64,000 nt of DNA from Lichenihabitans sp033947565. Lineage in GTDB: Bacteria > Pseudomonadota > Alphaproteobacteria > Rhizobiales > Beijerinckiaceae. Position numbers and translations under genes: made by a program. Location of the stretch: contig NZ_JARPVX010000007.1 of the NCBI RefSeq assembly GCF_033947565.1, forward strand, positions 1 to 64,000, read 5' to 3'. Every line of letters starts with the position of its first letter. The first letter of the stretch is position 1. The notes under the pieces were generated by a model that was not told where the DNA came from, did no database searches, and saw nothing but the letters and a program-made list of their open reading frames with translations. This document shows positions 22,556 through 31,619 of this stretch, piece by piece.

Positions 22556-22755
22556 CTATCTGAACGAGGCGGACCAGGTCGCGGGCGTCAGGCTCACCGC
22601 GCGATCCGGCGGCGGCTCCAGCGTGAAGATCTGCGGCGCGGCGGCGAACTCGAAGACCCGGTACAGACGCCATTCCGCCGGTCGCTCCCGCGAAAGCGCC
22701 TCCTCGTTCCGCGTCAGGAAGAACGGGGTCGTGCGCATCCCGCGGGTGGCCCGGC
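22556..22755 (-). pseudogene. C-terminal fragment of a DUF3883 (NO VEIN-type) protein
   Basis: About 60 residues ending at 22556. The pattern TPFFLTRNEEALSRERPAEWRLYRVFEFAAAPQIFTLEPP, then VSLTPATWSASF, is the usual C-terminal end of DUF3883 domains (PFxxTRNE, then YRLYRVF, then a closing LTP motif). The rest of the gene is missing: it is joined at about 22755 to a truncated ISL3 element. DUF3883 is found in large proteins of defence and mobile islands, so a bigger gene was lost here. Confidence 0.6.
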
Positions 22756-23700
22756 CCGCACCCAACGGCGCACGGCGTTGCGGGATGCCGCAACACGACG
22801 GGCGATGGTCTTGATGGGCAAGCCTTCACCATGGAGGCGCAGGGCCATCTCACAGCGGTCCTGTCGCCGGCTGTTCTTCTCTGGCCCGGAGGGATGCTCG
22901 GTCGGGATCGACGGCCTCGGCACGCTCCGGCGTGCCACGTCCTTGATTTCGGCGTGGTGTCGCTCGACAATGCTGCGCAACGCCTCGGACGCATTGACGA
23001 GCAGGTGCCAGCGATCTGCGACCTGGGTTGCCTTCGGCGCGCCTGTGCGCGCAGCCTCGGCGTAAGGCCCTGCGCGGTCGCGGGTGATGACAGCGACGCT
23101 TGGGTGGGCGGCGAGCCAGTCCCGGACCGGTGCCGAAGCGCGACCGGGCAGCAGGTCTATGACCCGGCGTCGTTCCAAGTCGCACACGATCGTGCCGTAG
23201 GATCGGCCACGCCGCCACGCCCAATCGTCGATCCCCACAACCCGTGGCGGCGGGCACGGCGTGCTGCCGACACGGCGGATCAGGCGTAGAACGGTGTCGC
23301 CGCTGATGGGCATGGCCAGCCGGCGCGACAGACGAGCGCCAGGCTCCCCGCCGAGCACCATGCCGATGGCGGTCTGTGCCGAGGCCAGCCGGTCACTCCG
23401 ACGCGCTTTGCGCCTCCCCAAGCCCGGCACGCGTTCAGCAAAGATGCGTCCCGGGCAACGGCTGCAGCGGAAGCGCCGGATCTTGATCCACCAGGTCACG
23501 GCCCGCTCCTGCCAAGGCAGATCCTGCAAGGTCCGCCAATAGCTGCTGTGCACCCGACCTGAGGCTTGCCCGCACGATGGACAAACAGCTTCGATTGCGA
23601 TGGTCCGCGCACTGATCACCAGGCCGGCCGCATCGAACCGCAGGTCGTCGACGTGAAGACCGTCCGGCACCGACGGCAGTGATGAGTTCGAGATCGGCAT
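22714..23700 (-). pseudogene. ISL3-family transposase, 3'-truncated
   Basis: 328 codons from ATG 23700. N-terminal zinc-ribbon (CPSCGQ, then CSRCPGRIF, residues about 40-95) and helix-turn-helix, then the DDE catalytic domain (VVGIDDWAWRRGRSYGTIVCDLERRRVIDLLPGR; DRAGPYAEA; VADRWHLLVNASEALR). The family is normally 400-550 aa. Here the C-terminal third is lost after RNAVRRWVRAG and the frame runs briefly into foreign sequence to a stop at 22714. Confidence 0.8.
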
Positions 23701-23773
23701 CGCTCGCCTCCCCGACCACCATGGAATCACGAGTTGAATCAGAGGTCAGCACCGAATGTGCGGAAGAACCCCA
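22755..23773 (-). mobile_element. Truncated ISL3-family insertion sequence
   Basis: The transposase gene starts at 23700 and its upstream end carries an ISL3-like terminus (GGGTTCTTCCGCACATTCGG, reading inward from about 23773). The other end is missing: the reading frame loses family character at about 22760 where DUF3883 sequence begins. The element is therefore cut on its downstream side and is probably not mobile. Confidence 0.7.
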
Positions 23774-23834
23774 AACGGGACCCCGGGGAACGGGTCCACA
23801 CTGGCTCTCATGGATCATGGGAGCCGCGGTTGGG

Positions 23835-24620
23835 ATGCTGATTGTGGAGACGATTTCGAAGGTCCGCCGCGCCTTCTTCGTGCAAGGCAAGTCGATCAAG
23901 GCGATCTGCCGCGAGTTCCGTGTATCGCGGAAAGTGGTCCGCAAGGTGCTGCGGTCGGATGCGACCGAGTTCCGCTACACGCGCGAGACGCAGCCGCTTC
24001 CCAAGATTGGTCCGGTCCGGGACCGGCTCGACGAGCTTCTCCGGGCCAATGTCGGGAAGACGGCCCGAGAACGGCTCACCCTGATCCGTGTGTTCGAGGA
24101 GATCCGCGTCCTAGGATACGAGGGCGGCTACGTTGCGGTGCGCCGCTACGCCCACAGCTGGGCGGAGGAGCGCACCGCGTCGACGGCGCAGGCTTATGTG
24201 CCGCTCACCTTCGACCCTGGTGAGGCCTACCAGTCGATTGGAGCCACGAGATCGTGCTGATCAACGGCACGACCGTGACCGTGAAGGTGGCACACGTCCG
24301 CCTTTGCCATAGCCGCATGCTGTTCGTCCGGGCGTACGCGCGCGAGAGCCAGGAGATGGTGTTCGACGCGCACGAGCGCGCGTTCGCATTCTTCAGGGGC
24401 ACGTGCCAGCGCGGCATCTACGACAACATGAAGACGGCGGTGGAGACGATCTTCGTCGGCCGCGAGCGCGCCTACAACCGTCGCTTCCTGCAGATGTGCG
24501 GGCACTACCTCGTCGACCCCGTCGCCTGCACGCCGGCTTTGGGCTGGGAGAAGGGTCAGGTCGAGAACCAGGTCGGCGTGGTGCGCGAGCGCTTCTTCAC
24601 GCCGCGGCTGCAGGTGAAGT
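23835..24620 (+). pseudogene. istA: IS21-family istA transposase, frameshifted and truncated
   Basis: The start MLIVETISKVRRAFFVQGKSIKAICREFRVSRKVVRKVLRSD is the typical IstA HTH. The frame breaks at 24233/24234: restoring one T would read EAYQFDWSHEIVLING, the normal family sequence, so a single-base deletion explains it. The DDE part continues in the next frame (VAHVRLCHSRMLFVRAY, GIYDNMKTAV, HYLVDPVACTPALGWEKGQVENQVG) up to about 24620, where an IS3 element starts. The istA C-terminus and istB are missing. Confidence 0.85.
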
Positions 24621-24673
24621 GGGATTGCCCCGTTTTGGTGGACACCCTGAAGCTTTCATCAGAGGTGTTGCCA

Positions 24674-24997
24674 ATGCCCAAGACATGTCCGCCGTATTCG
24701 CCTGAGTTCCGCCGTCAGATGGTGGATCTGGTACACGCTGGTCGCGATCCGGATGATCTCGCCCGAGAGTTCGAGCCGACCGCGCAATCGATCCGGAACT
24801 GGACCGCCGATGCGGACAAGAAAGAGAGTCGGCGGGAAGAGGTGCTACCGGGCCTGAATGCGGCTGAGCGGGACGAACTGATCCGACTGCGGCGTGAGAA
24901 CAAGCAACTTCGCGTCGAGCGGGACATCCTGTCAAAAGCCGCGGCCTGGTTTGCACGGGAGACCGGGACGCTCCCGTCCGGCTCTTCCGGTTCATGA
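24674..24997 (+). CDS. IS3-family transposase OrfA
   Basis: 107 aa. N-terminal helix-turn-helix (YSPEFRRQMVDLVHAGRDPDDLAREFEPTAQSIRNWTADADK) followed by a leucine-zipper-type helix (DELIRLRRENKQLRVERDILSKAAAWFARE), the standard OrfA layout for DNA binding and dimerisation. Its stop overlaps the orfB start by 4 bp (ATGA), implying coupling rather than the usual slippery-site fusion. Confidence 0.9.
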   Translation: MPKTCPPYSPEFRRQMVDLVHAGRDPDDLAREFEPTAQSIRNWTADADKKESRREEVLPGLNAAERDELIRLRRENKQLRVERDILSKAAAWFARETGTLPSGSSGS

Positions 24998-25854
24998 GCG
25001 GGAACCAGGCCTGCTTTCCGGTTTCCACCATGGCGCGCGTGCTCGGCGTGTCCAAGGCGGGCTACTACGCGTGGCGGCACAGGCCGCTGTCCAGCCACGC
25101 GGTTGCCGACGCGGCGTTGCTGAAGCGGGTCCGGACCGTGCACGCCAGTTCGCGCCAGACTTACGGCGCACCTCGTGTCCACGCGGATCTCCAGAGCCTG
25201 GGCGAGCGCCATGGCCGCAAACGGATTGCGCGTTTGATGCGAGAAGCCGGACTGGTGGGCGCGAGCCATCGGCATGGCGGTCCGATAACAACCGTGCGTG
25301 ACAGGGATGCTCGGCCTGCGCCGGACCTGGTCGACCGTAACTTTACGGCATCCGGTCCGAACCAGCTCTGGGTTGCGGACATCACCTATGTGCCGACAGC
25401 AGCCGGCTTCCTTTATCTGGCCGTCGTTCTGGATGCGTGGAGCCGCAAGATCGTTGGCTGGTTGATGGCCAACCACCTGCGGGCCGAGTTGGTGCTGGAC
25501 GCGATGGAGGCGGCCGTGGGGCAGCGCCGTCCAAAGGACGTCATCCATCATAACGACCAGGGCAGCCAGTACACGTCCGTTGCATTCGGCAAGCGCTGCG
25601 GTGAGGCCGGCGTGCGGCCCTCGATGGGATCGGTGGGCGATGCCTACGACGATGCCATGGCGGAGAGCTTCTTCTCAACGCTCGAGGCCGAGTTGCTGCA
25701 ACGGCGGCGGTTCGCCTCCCAGGCAGAGGCGAGGATGGCCTGCTTCAGCTACATCGAGGGTTGGTACAACCCGATGCGTCTGCATTCTGGCTTGGGCTAC
25801 CGATCACCAATGGTCTACGAAGCCGAAGAAAAGACAGCCGTGATCGAGCCCTAA
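24994..25854 (+). CDS. IS3-family transposase OrfB (DDE integrase domain)
   Basis: 286 aa. HTH_21 domain (ALLKRVRTVHASSRQTYGAPRVHADLQ) then rve integrase core with the catalytic triad: Asp in LWVADITYV, Asp in IHHNDQGSQYTS and Glu in AMAESFFSTLEAELL. The C-terminal YIEGWYNPMRLHSGLGYRSP motif is intact. Full length for the family, so this copy may still be active. Confidence 0.92.
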   Translation: MSGNQACFPVSTMARVLGVSKAGYYAWRHRPLSSHAVADAALLKRVRTVHASSRQTYGAPRVHADLQSLGERHGRKRIARLMREAGLVGASHRHGGPITTVRDRDARPAPDLVDRNFTASGPNQLWVADITYVPTAAGFLYLAVVLDAWSRKIVGWLMANHLRAELVLDAMEAAVGQRRPKDVIHHNDQGSQYTSVAFGKRCGEAGVRPSMGSVGDAYDDAMAESFFSTLEAELLQRRRFASQAEARMACFSYIEGWYNPMRLHSGLGYRSPMVYEAEEKTAVIEP

Positions 25855-25912
25855 CCCGCAAGCCCGAAAACTGTCCACTGAATCGGGTCAATCCCAATCC
25901 CAGTTTGGGATT

Positions 25913-26412
25913 GACTCGACCGTGGTCCGTGCCCACGTGTCGGCCGCAGGCGCAAAAGGAGGCAAGACGGGCAGGCGCTTGGCCGCTCGCGCGGCGGCTT
26001 TTCGACCAACATCCACCTCAAGACCGACTTCGACGGCCAGCCTCTTGCCTTCCACCTGACGGGCGGGGAAGCCGGCGACAGCCCTGTGTTCCCCTTGCTG
26101 CTCGACCTTGGGCCCGATGTGACCCCACGCGCGGCGTTGGCCGACAAAGGCTACGATTCCAAGGCCAACCGCGCTGCGGCCCGAGCACGCGGCATCTGCC
26201 CGGCCATCCCGACCAAGTCCAATGCCAAGAACAGGCCGAAGTTCTTCTCCAAGATTATGTACAAGGGTCGAGCGCGGATCGAGCAGGCCTTCGGCAAGCT
26301 CAAGCGCTTCAAGCGCGTCGCCCTCCGCTGCGAGAAAACAGCCAAGAGCTTCACAAGTATCGTCTCATTAGCCCTCGGGTTCATCCTGCTCAAATCCGTC
26401 CACACGGCCTAA
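25913..26412 (+). pseudogene. IS5-family transposase, C-terminal fragment with frameshift
   Basis: It begins at the DSTVVRAHVSAAGAKGG motif of IS5/IS427-type transposases, so the N-terminal half is missing. The frame changes near 25975: the next part (LGRSRGGFSTNIHLKTDFDGQPLAFHLTGGEAGDSP, then LADKGYDSKANRAAARARG, then IEQAFGKLKRFKRVALRCEKTAKSF) is in another frame and ends normally at 26412 with ILLKSVHTA. Both defects make it inactive. Confidence 0.8.
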
Positions 26413-26518
26413 ACGAAGTGGGTTATTTGCCGTCAATCGTAGATTTTTAGGCCGAATATTGGCTGCGTTTCAGAGCTCTATTTAGCTTCATATCAGAACT
26501 GTAGTTCTTAAGGCTACA

Positions 26519-27507
26519 TCATCGCAGCGGAACGCGGCGGCAAGCACTGACGGGGCACTCACCCTGCGCGCAGGGCTGTGCGTCGTCGATCCGATTACCG
26601 TTGCAGGCGTCGTGCCCTTCGGCGGCGCAGAACACCCACACCGCCCGTTGCAGCAGGCGGGGGAACACCGTCGGGCCGCCGGGGCAGAAGCGCCGGGCGT
26701 CGATGCGCTCGGCCGCGGCGATCACCTCGGCGCACCCGCCGGGAGCGTAGCAGCCGCGACCGTAGGCGTGCTCGGCCGCGAGGTCATGCAGGCAGCCGGT
26801 GCGGTGCAGCCAGTTGTGCACCAGGGTGTCGACCACCACCATGCTGGCGCCGGTCTCGACCCACAGCGGGCGGCCGGGGTCGCCGCCGAGCAGCATGTCC
26901 GACAGGGCGAGCGACAGCACCTTGGCCGAGATGCCGAACACGTTGGTGAGTGAGGCCAGCACTGCATGGCGCAAGTCTGGGCCACGGCGTGGGCCCGAGA
27001 TCGAGGCCGCCCTCGCTAGCCGGTCGTCGAGCCAGCCGACGAGGTCGCCGCCGCAGATGTCGCGCACGAACAGGAACAGAGCATAGGCGGCCTGGTTCAG
27101 CCGCACGTTGCGCAGGTCGTGGGTGGGCAGCGGACAGGCCCGGATGTGAGCCGGCTCGGCACAGGTGTAGCCGACCTTGGCAAAGCAGCAGTCGTGGAAG
27201 TGCAGTAGCTCGCGAGCTTGGGGCAGCTCGGTCCAGCGGCGAGTGCCGCCGCGACGTCCCCGGAGCTGATCGTGCCGTGCTGGTCGAGGTAAGCGGCCGC
27301 GATGCCTTTGGAGACGCCCTGATAGTTGAGCACCCGGGCCAGCCAGTCGAACAGCATCGGGCTGTCGCGGCGAGCGATGGCGGCGGCGAGGCCGGAGGCG
27401 GCGAAGAAGCGCTGCAGCTCGGGCAGCAGCGCCCTCGGAGCGGTGACGCGGCACACGTCGGCAAGGCGTCCAGCGACGAGTTCGAGGTCGAGGTTTTCGG
27501 TTCGCAC
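26519..27507 (-). pseudogene. Frameshifted gene of unknown family, faintly HhH-GPD-like
   Basis: Two overlapping frames together give a coherent protein of about 329 aa. The first part (from GTG 27507: TENLDLELVAGRLADVCRVTAPRALLPELQRFFAASG) breaks near 27240 and continues as RWTELPQARELLHFHDCCFAK. The stretch LTNVFGISAKVLSLALSDMLL, then VVVDTLVHNWLHRTG, recalls the helix-hairpin-helix GPD core of DNA glycosylases, and the C-terminus has many Cys (CYAPGGC, CPGG, CNGN, CAQGEC, ACRR) that might hold a metal cluster. A decayed relative lies at 49074-49240. The family name is not known to me. Confidence 0.55.
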
Positions 27508-27904
27508 GATGCGGATTTCGGGGTTCGCCTTTGGCCTGATGACCGATCAGTCTGCCTCATAGCGCAGCCACCAATTACCCCGTCAAACCCGATCTTTGGG
27601 CCCCTTCGGCCTCCATTTGGCGTTTTCAGCCGCTCAAGCGCGGCCGCTTCCCCTCAAGTGCTCGAAGCCGGCTCCTTCGATGGAGGTGCCGCAGAAGGCG
27701 GGTAGATCGGCGCTTATCGATGTCGTGATCGGGGTCATTCGTGCCCACGGCTTCCGCGATGAGGCGCCAATGTCGATCGCCCACTTCCTCCAGCAGCTAA
27801 TCCTTGACGATGCCCATAACAGAGTTGCGGCATCCCGAGCCGGATTGCGCCGTCCCGCCTTGACGAAACGGCCATGGCCGTCGAACCCGGCGCCAGCCAT
27901 AGGG
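27508..27904. other. About 400 bp without a supported gene
   Basis: No reading frame here has family character on either strand. It separates the mobile-element debris from the end of the Nit1C-type cluster. No clear terminator hairpin with a T-run was found. Confidence 0.5.
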
Positions 27905-29167
27905 TCATGCGGCGTCCCGCGCCAGGGTTTCAGCCCTGCCGACGAGGTGCCCGACCACGAAGCCGGCGTCGCGCCCGACGTTGAGGAAGCGGCCCGAGCC
28001 CCAGGTGTGCAGCCATGGCATGCCGACCAGATAAAGGCCGTCCACCGCCGTGACGCCGCGCGCGTGAGCCGGATCGCCGGCGGCATCGCACAGCGGCAGG
28101 TCGACGAAACGCCAGTCGGACCGGAACCCGGTGGCCCAGACGACGCTCGAGACCCCGGCTTTTGCGAGGTCGAGTGCGGCGGAAGGCTCTGCCGGCGGCT
28201 GCCATACGGGCACGTAATGCGGGGCGGGCTCCGCCGCGATGCCGGATGTGGCGATGTGAGTGTCGATCAGGCCGCAGATGCCGTTATAGACCGCATCCGC
28301 GCTGTCGAGGTTCCGGGCCAGATCGTCGCCGAACCGCAGGACGCCGTCCGCGATGCCGGTGAGCCGGCCATGCAACTGCATGCCTTCGCGCGCGAAACGG
28401 CGCAGGTCGATGTCGCGGCCCCCGTCCCGGCCGGTCAGGTAGTGGTTGGCTTGTTTGCGCACCGCAGCGCCTTTCGGGTGCTGGTCGACCGGCAGGTCGT
28501 ATTGCCCGAGGTCGGCCAGCCATTCGACGGCGTCGCGGCCGCGGTAGACCCGGGGGCAGCGCGGCGCGCTGCCGACCACGAGGTGGACCTGCCGCCCCGC
28601 AAGGTGCAGATCCTCGGCGATCTGGCAGCCGGACTGGCCCGACCCGACCACCACCACGGCGCCGTCCGGCAAGGCGGCCGGGTTGCGGTAGTCCGCCGAA
28701 TGGATCTGGGTGACGGCGGGCGGCAGCGCGCCGGCGATCGCCGGCACATTGGGCCGATGATAGGCGCTGACCGCCAGCACCACGGCATCGGCCGTGACCG
28801 GCCCCGCCGTCGTCTCGACCGTAAAGGCGCCCGCGCCGTCCCGCGCCACACGGGTCACCCCGACACCTTCGCGCACCGGCGCCTCGATGGTGCGCGCGAA
28901 ATCCTCCACATAGGCCACAATGGCGTCACGCGGCATGAAGCCCTTCGGGTCCGGGCCGGCGTAAGGGAAGCCCGGCAGCTGGCACTGCCAGTTCGGCGTC
29001 ACCAGGCAGAAGCTGTCCCAGCGCTGGTCCCGCCAGGCATGGCCGACGCGATGCCGCTCGAAGATCACATGCGCGAGCCCGCGTGCCTTCAGATGGGCGC
29101 TGATCGACAGGCCGGCCTGGCCGCCGCCGACCACCACCACGGGGTGATGGGGAATGCTTGGAGGCAT
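27905..29167 (-). CDS. MSMEG_0569-family flavin-dependent oxidoreductase (Nit1C cluster)
   Basis: 420 aa from ATG 29167, with AGGAGA upstream. FAD-binding GxGxxG near the start (VVVVGGGQAGLSISAHL) and a second Rossmann motif in the middle (GAVVVVGSGQSGCQIAEDL, for NADPH), with ATGFRSDWRFVD near the end as in flavin monooxygenases. It is the last gene of the cluster. In Nit1C clusters this flavoprotein accompanies the nitrilase; its substrate is not established. Confidence 0.88.
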   Translation of the reverse strand: MPPSIPHHPVVVVGGGQAGLSISAHLKARGLAHVIFERHRVGHAWRDQRWDSFCLVTPNWQCQLPGFPYAGPDPKGFMPRDAIVAYVEDFARTIEAPVREGVGVTRVARDGAGAFTVETTAGPVTADAVVLAVSAYHRPNVPAIAGALPPAVTQIHSADYRNPAALPDGAVVVVGSGQSGCQIAEDLHLAGRQVHLVVGSAPRCPRVYRGRDAVEWLADLGQYDLPVDQHPKGAAVRKQANHYLTGRDGGRDIDLRRFAREGMQLHGRLTGIADGVLRFGDDLARNLDSADAVYNGICGLIDTHIATSGIAAEPAPHYVPVWQPPAEPSAALDLAKAGVSSVVWATGFRSDWRFVDLPLCDAAGDPAHARGVTAVDGLYLVGMPWLHTWGSGRFLNVGRDAGFVVGHLVGRAETLARDAA

Positions 29168-29201
29168 GGGTGGATCTCCTGGCGCTACGGCGCGGCGGTG
29201 T

Positions 29202-29489
29202 TCAGTCTTCAAAAAGCAGCACGGTGACCTGGGCGTCGGGGCTCGCCGCAAAGGCGCGGCCCGCCGCCTCGATGCGTTGCAGCTGGCCGAGCGCGAGGCT
29301 GCACGGCATGCCGTAGCGCGCAGCCACGCGATCGCTGGCGATGGTCAGCGCGTCCCGGCTGCGGGCCAGGAAGTCCGGCACCGCATAGGCGGCGCCGGGC
29401 ACGAAGAAATCCTTGATGACGAGCGAAGGCGAATAACAGCGTTCCTCGGTGCCGTCCGGCCAGCGGATGTGGAAGCGCATCTCAGGCAT
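29202..29489 (-). CDS. MSMEG_0570-family nitrogen starvation response protein
   Basis: 95 aa. The start MPEMRFHIRWPDGTEERCYSPSLVIKDFF and the DFLARSRDALTIASDRVAARYGMPCSLALGQL segment are typical for this small family of unknown biochemical role, found almost only in Nit1C-type clusters. It overlaps the end of the glycosyltransferase gene by 8 bp. Confidence 0.88.
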   Translation of the reverse strand: MPEMRFHIRWPDGTEERCYSPSLVIKDFFVPGAAYAVPDFLARSRDALTIASDRVAARYGMPCSLALGQLQRIEAAGRAFAASPDAQVTVLLFED

Positions 29490-30636
29490 AAGCGGCGGCT
29501 CCGAGCGTGGCGTAGAGGGTCAGATGGGCGCGGGCGACGGCGTCCCATCCGTGGCGGGCCGCTACGGCGATGCCGCGTGACCGGAAGGCCGCACGCACCT
29601 CCGGCACGCGCGACAACACCATGGCGTCGGCGATGGAGGACACCTGTTCGGGGTGACACCACAGGACGTCCTCGGCCGCGAGGTAATCGGTGAAAGGCGC
29701 AATGCGCGAGGTGACCACCGGCAGGCCGCACGCCATGGCCTCCAGCACCACGAGGCCGAAGCCTTCGACGAGGGACGGAAACAGGAGCGCGTCGGCGTTG
29801 CGGTAGAGCGCCGGCATGTCGTCGTCGGCCATCGGGCCGAGCCGCAGCACGGCGTGGTCCGGCAGACCGCTTGCGGCCAGCACGGCCGCGAAGCGGGCTT
29901 GGGTCGTGCCGTGATCGAGCAGCGAACTGCCGCCCGCGATGACGAGCTGCGCCCCAGGCAGAGACCCATGCACCCTCACGAAGGCTTCGAGCAGCCGCAC
30001 CGTGTTCTTGCGCGCCTCGACGCCGCCGACCGCCAGAAACACCGGGCCGCCCCCAAGGCCGAGCCGGCGGCGCAACGTGGCGTCGCCCGGCTGCGGCTGC
30101 GGCGAGAACCGGACACGGTCCACGCCGTTGCCGACCAGGGTGGCCGCGAGCCCATAGCGCGCCGCGAGCGCATCCCGCCAGGTGGCACTGACCACGCAAT
30201 GCACGTCGGCCGCCATGATGGAGCGATCTTCGAGGGCGGCCACGCGGGGGTCGGCGAAGGTGTCGACGTGATGCACGGTGCGGACGAAGCCGTCGATCAG
30301 CCCCCGCGCCTTCAGGGTGGCGAGAGCGTTGGCCGAGATGCCGTCCTGGGCATGGAACACGTCGAAGCGCCGATGCGCGGGGTCGGCGAAGTGGCGTAGA
30401 TAGTCTTCAATTCGGGCCTCAACGAGCGCCGCCGTGCTGGCGGTGCCGGCCAGCGGCGTTGCCGGCACCGCCACGGTGGCGCAGGCGGTGGCCCGGAAGA
30501 AGCCGCGGCCGCTCGCGTCGGGCGCATGGACCGTAGCTTCATGGCCGAGGCTTTCGAGCGCATCGGCGAGTTCCAGCGCATGCACCACCCCGCCGCGCGG
30601 GTTGGTGGAATGGCACAGGAGGGCGACGCGGCTCAT
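29482..30636 (-). CDS. MSMEG_0565-family glycosyltransferase (GT-B, group 1)
   Basis: 384 aa from ATG 30636, overlapping the previous stop (ATGA). GT4-type fold: N-terminal CHSTNPRGGVVHALELADAL, C-terminal nucleotide-sugar domain with FLAVGGVEARKNTVRLLEAF and the E-x7-E motif SLVEGFGLVVLEAMACGLPVV near residue 290. A glycosyltransferase in a nitrilase cluster implies that a sugar-bearing intermediate or cofactor is made; that is inference. Confidence 0.88.
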   Translation of the reverse strand: MSRVALLCHSTNPRGGVVHALELADALESLGHEATVHAPDASGRGFFRATACATVAVPATPLAGTASTAALVEARIEDYLRHFADPAHRRFDVFHAQDGISANALATLKARGLIDGFVRTVHHVDTFADPRVAALEDRSIMAADVHCVVSATWRDALAARYGLAATLVGNGVDRVRFSPQPQPGDATLRRRLGLGGGPVFLAVGGVEARKNTVRLLEAFVRVHGSLPGAQLVIAGGSSLLDHGTTQARFAAVLAASGLPDHAVLRLGPMADDDMPALYRNADALLFPSLVEGFGLVVLEAMACGLPVVTSRIAPFTDYLAAEDVLWCHPEQVSSIADAMVLSRVPEVRAAFRSRGIAVAARHGWDAVARAHLTLYATLGAAAYA

Positions 30637-31619
30637 GCGGCCGCCGTGGTGCCGCCCGGGGCGCACCCGATCAACCCGTCGCGCGCGAAATCCCAGATCA
30701 ATGCCGCCTCAGCGCCATGGCGGACCGACAGCTGCCGGCTGGCATCGACCGCGCCCACGGCGGCGGCGGCGATGCCGCGCCCTGCAAAGCGCGCCAGCAC
30801 GGCCGGCACGTGCGCGGGCGCGACCGCCAGGATGTAGCCGTAGCTCGGAAAGCTTTGCAGCCAGCGCCCGAGATCGACGCCGTCCGGGCGGGGCACCGCC
30901 GCAAGGTCGAGCGCGATGCCGACGCGCGAACATTCGGCCAGCATGGCCGCGGTGCCGACGAGGCCGCCCTGGCTGATGTCCTTGGCGGCGCGGCAGAGCC
31001 CCGCCTCGGCAATGGCGGGCAGCACGGCGAGATCGCCGCGCAGGCGCGTCGCCGGGGCGTCGGTGGCGGCTTCCCAGTTGGAGAAAGGCTCCCGATAGCG
31101 GCCGCGCAGGTCGATGGCCGCCACCAGCACGTCGCCGGCCGCCGCGTCGAAGCTCGTCAGCAGGCGCTTGGCCCGGCCCAGTACCGCCACGGCGAGCTGG
31201 CCGCGGTCGGTCTTCAGATTGCTATGGCCACCGACGATCGGCACCCCGAAGTGCGTCGCCGCGGCCTTCAGGCCCTCGAGCACGGGCGCGGCGCCGTCGG
31301 CCCCCGCGGCCCACAGCGCATCCACCACGGCGATGGGCCGGCCGCCCATAGCGGCGATGTCGGACAGGTTGACCATCACGCCGCACCAGCCCGCGAACCA
31401 GGGGTCGCCAGCCACGAAGCCGTTCATGAACCCCTCGATGGCGAGCAGCAGGAAGCCGTCGCCGTCGGGGATGGCGGCGCAATCGTCGCCCACCGGCACC
31501 GCCGAAGCACCGTCGAGGCCGAGCGCCGCCGCCACCGTGCCAATATCGGCCTTGGCCCCGAGGCCGGGATTGGCCCGCAACCCCGCCACAAGCGTTTCGA
31601 ACCCGACACCGTCCCCCAT
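30633..31619 (-). CDS. Sll0787-family AIR synthase-like protein
   Basis: 328 aa. PurM/ThiL/HypE-type ATP-grasp-like fold: N-terminal VPVGDDCAAIPDGDGFLLLAIEGF with the Asp pair that binds Mg-ATP, then GWCGVMVNLSDIAAMGGRPIAVVDALW, and the C-terminal domain with CRAAKDISQGGLVGTAAMLAECSRVGIALDL. Such enzymes activate substrates with ATP. ATGA-coupled on both sides within the Nit1C cluster; substrate unknown. Confidence 0.9.
   Translation of the reverse strand: MGDGVGFETLVAGLRANPGLGAKADIGTVAAALGLDGASAVPVGDDCAAIPDGDGFLLLAIEGFMNGFVAGDPWFAGWCGVMVNLSDIAAMGGRPIAVVDALWAAGADGAAPVLEGLKAAATHFGVPIVGGHSNLKTDRGQLAVAVLGRAKRLLTSFDAAAGDVLVAAIDLRGRYREPFSNWEAATDAPATRLRGDLAVLPAIAEAGLCRAAKDISQGGLVGTAAMLAECSRVGIALDLAAVPRPDGVDLGRWLQSFPSYGYILAVAPAHVPAVLARFAGRGIAAAAVGAVDASRQLSVRHGAEAALIWDFARDGLIGCAPGGTTAAA

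Larger units (their letters stand above)
24625..25891 (+). mobile_element. IS3-family insertion sequence, apparently complete
   Basis: About 1.27 kb with imperfect 20-bp terminal inverted repeats: TTGCCCCGTTTTGGTGGACA at the left and the complement of TTGACCCGATTCAGTGGACA at the right (16 of 20 match). Both orfA and orfB are open. Left flank is IS21 istA, right flank is IS5 sequence, so no target duplication from one insertion event is visible and the region has been rearranged. Confidence 0.8.

Noticed and set aside
27596..29227. Plus-strand frame of about 540 codons opposite the flavoprotein
   Set aside because: Antisense to the MSMEG_0569-type gene, which has clear FAD and NADPH motifs.
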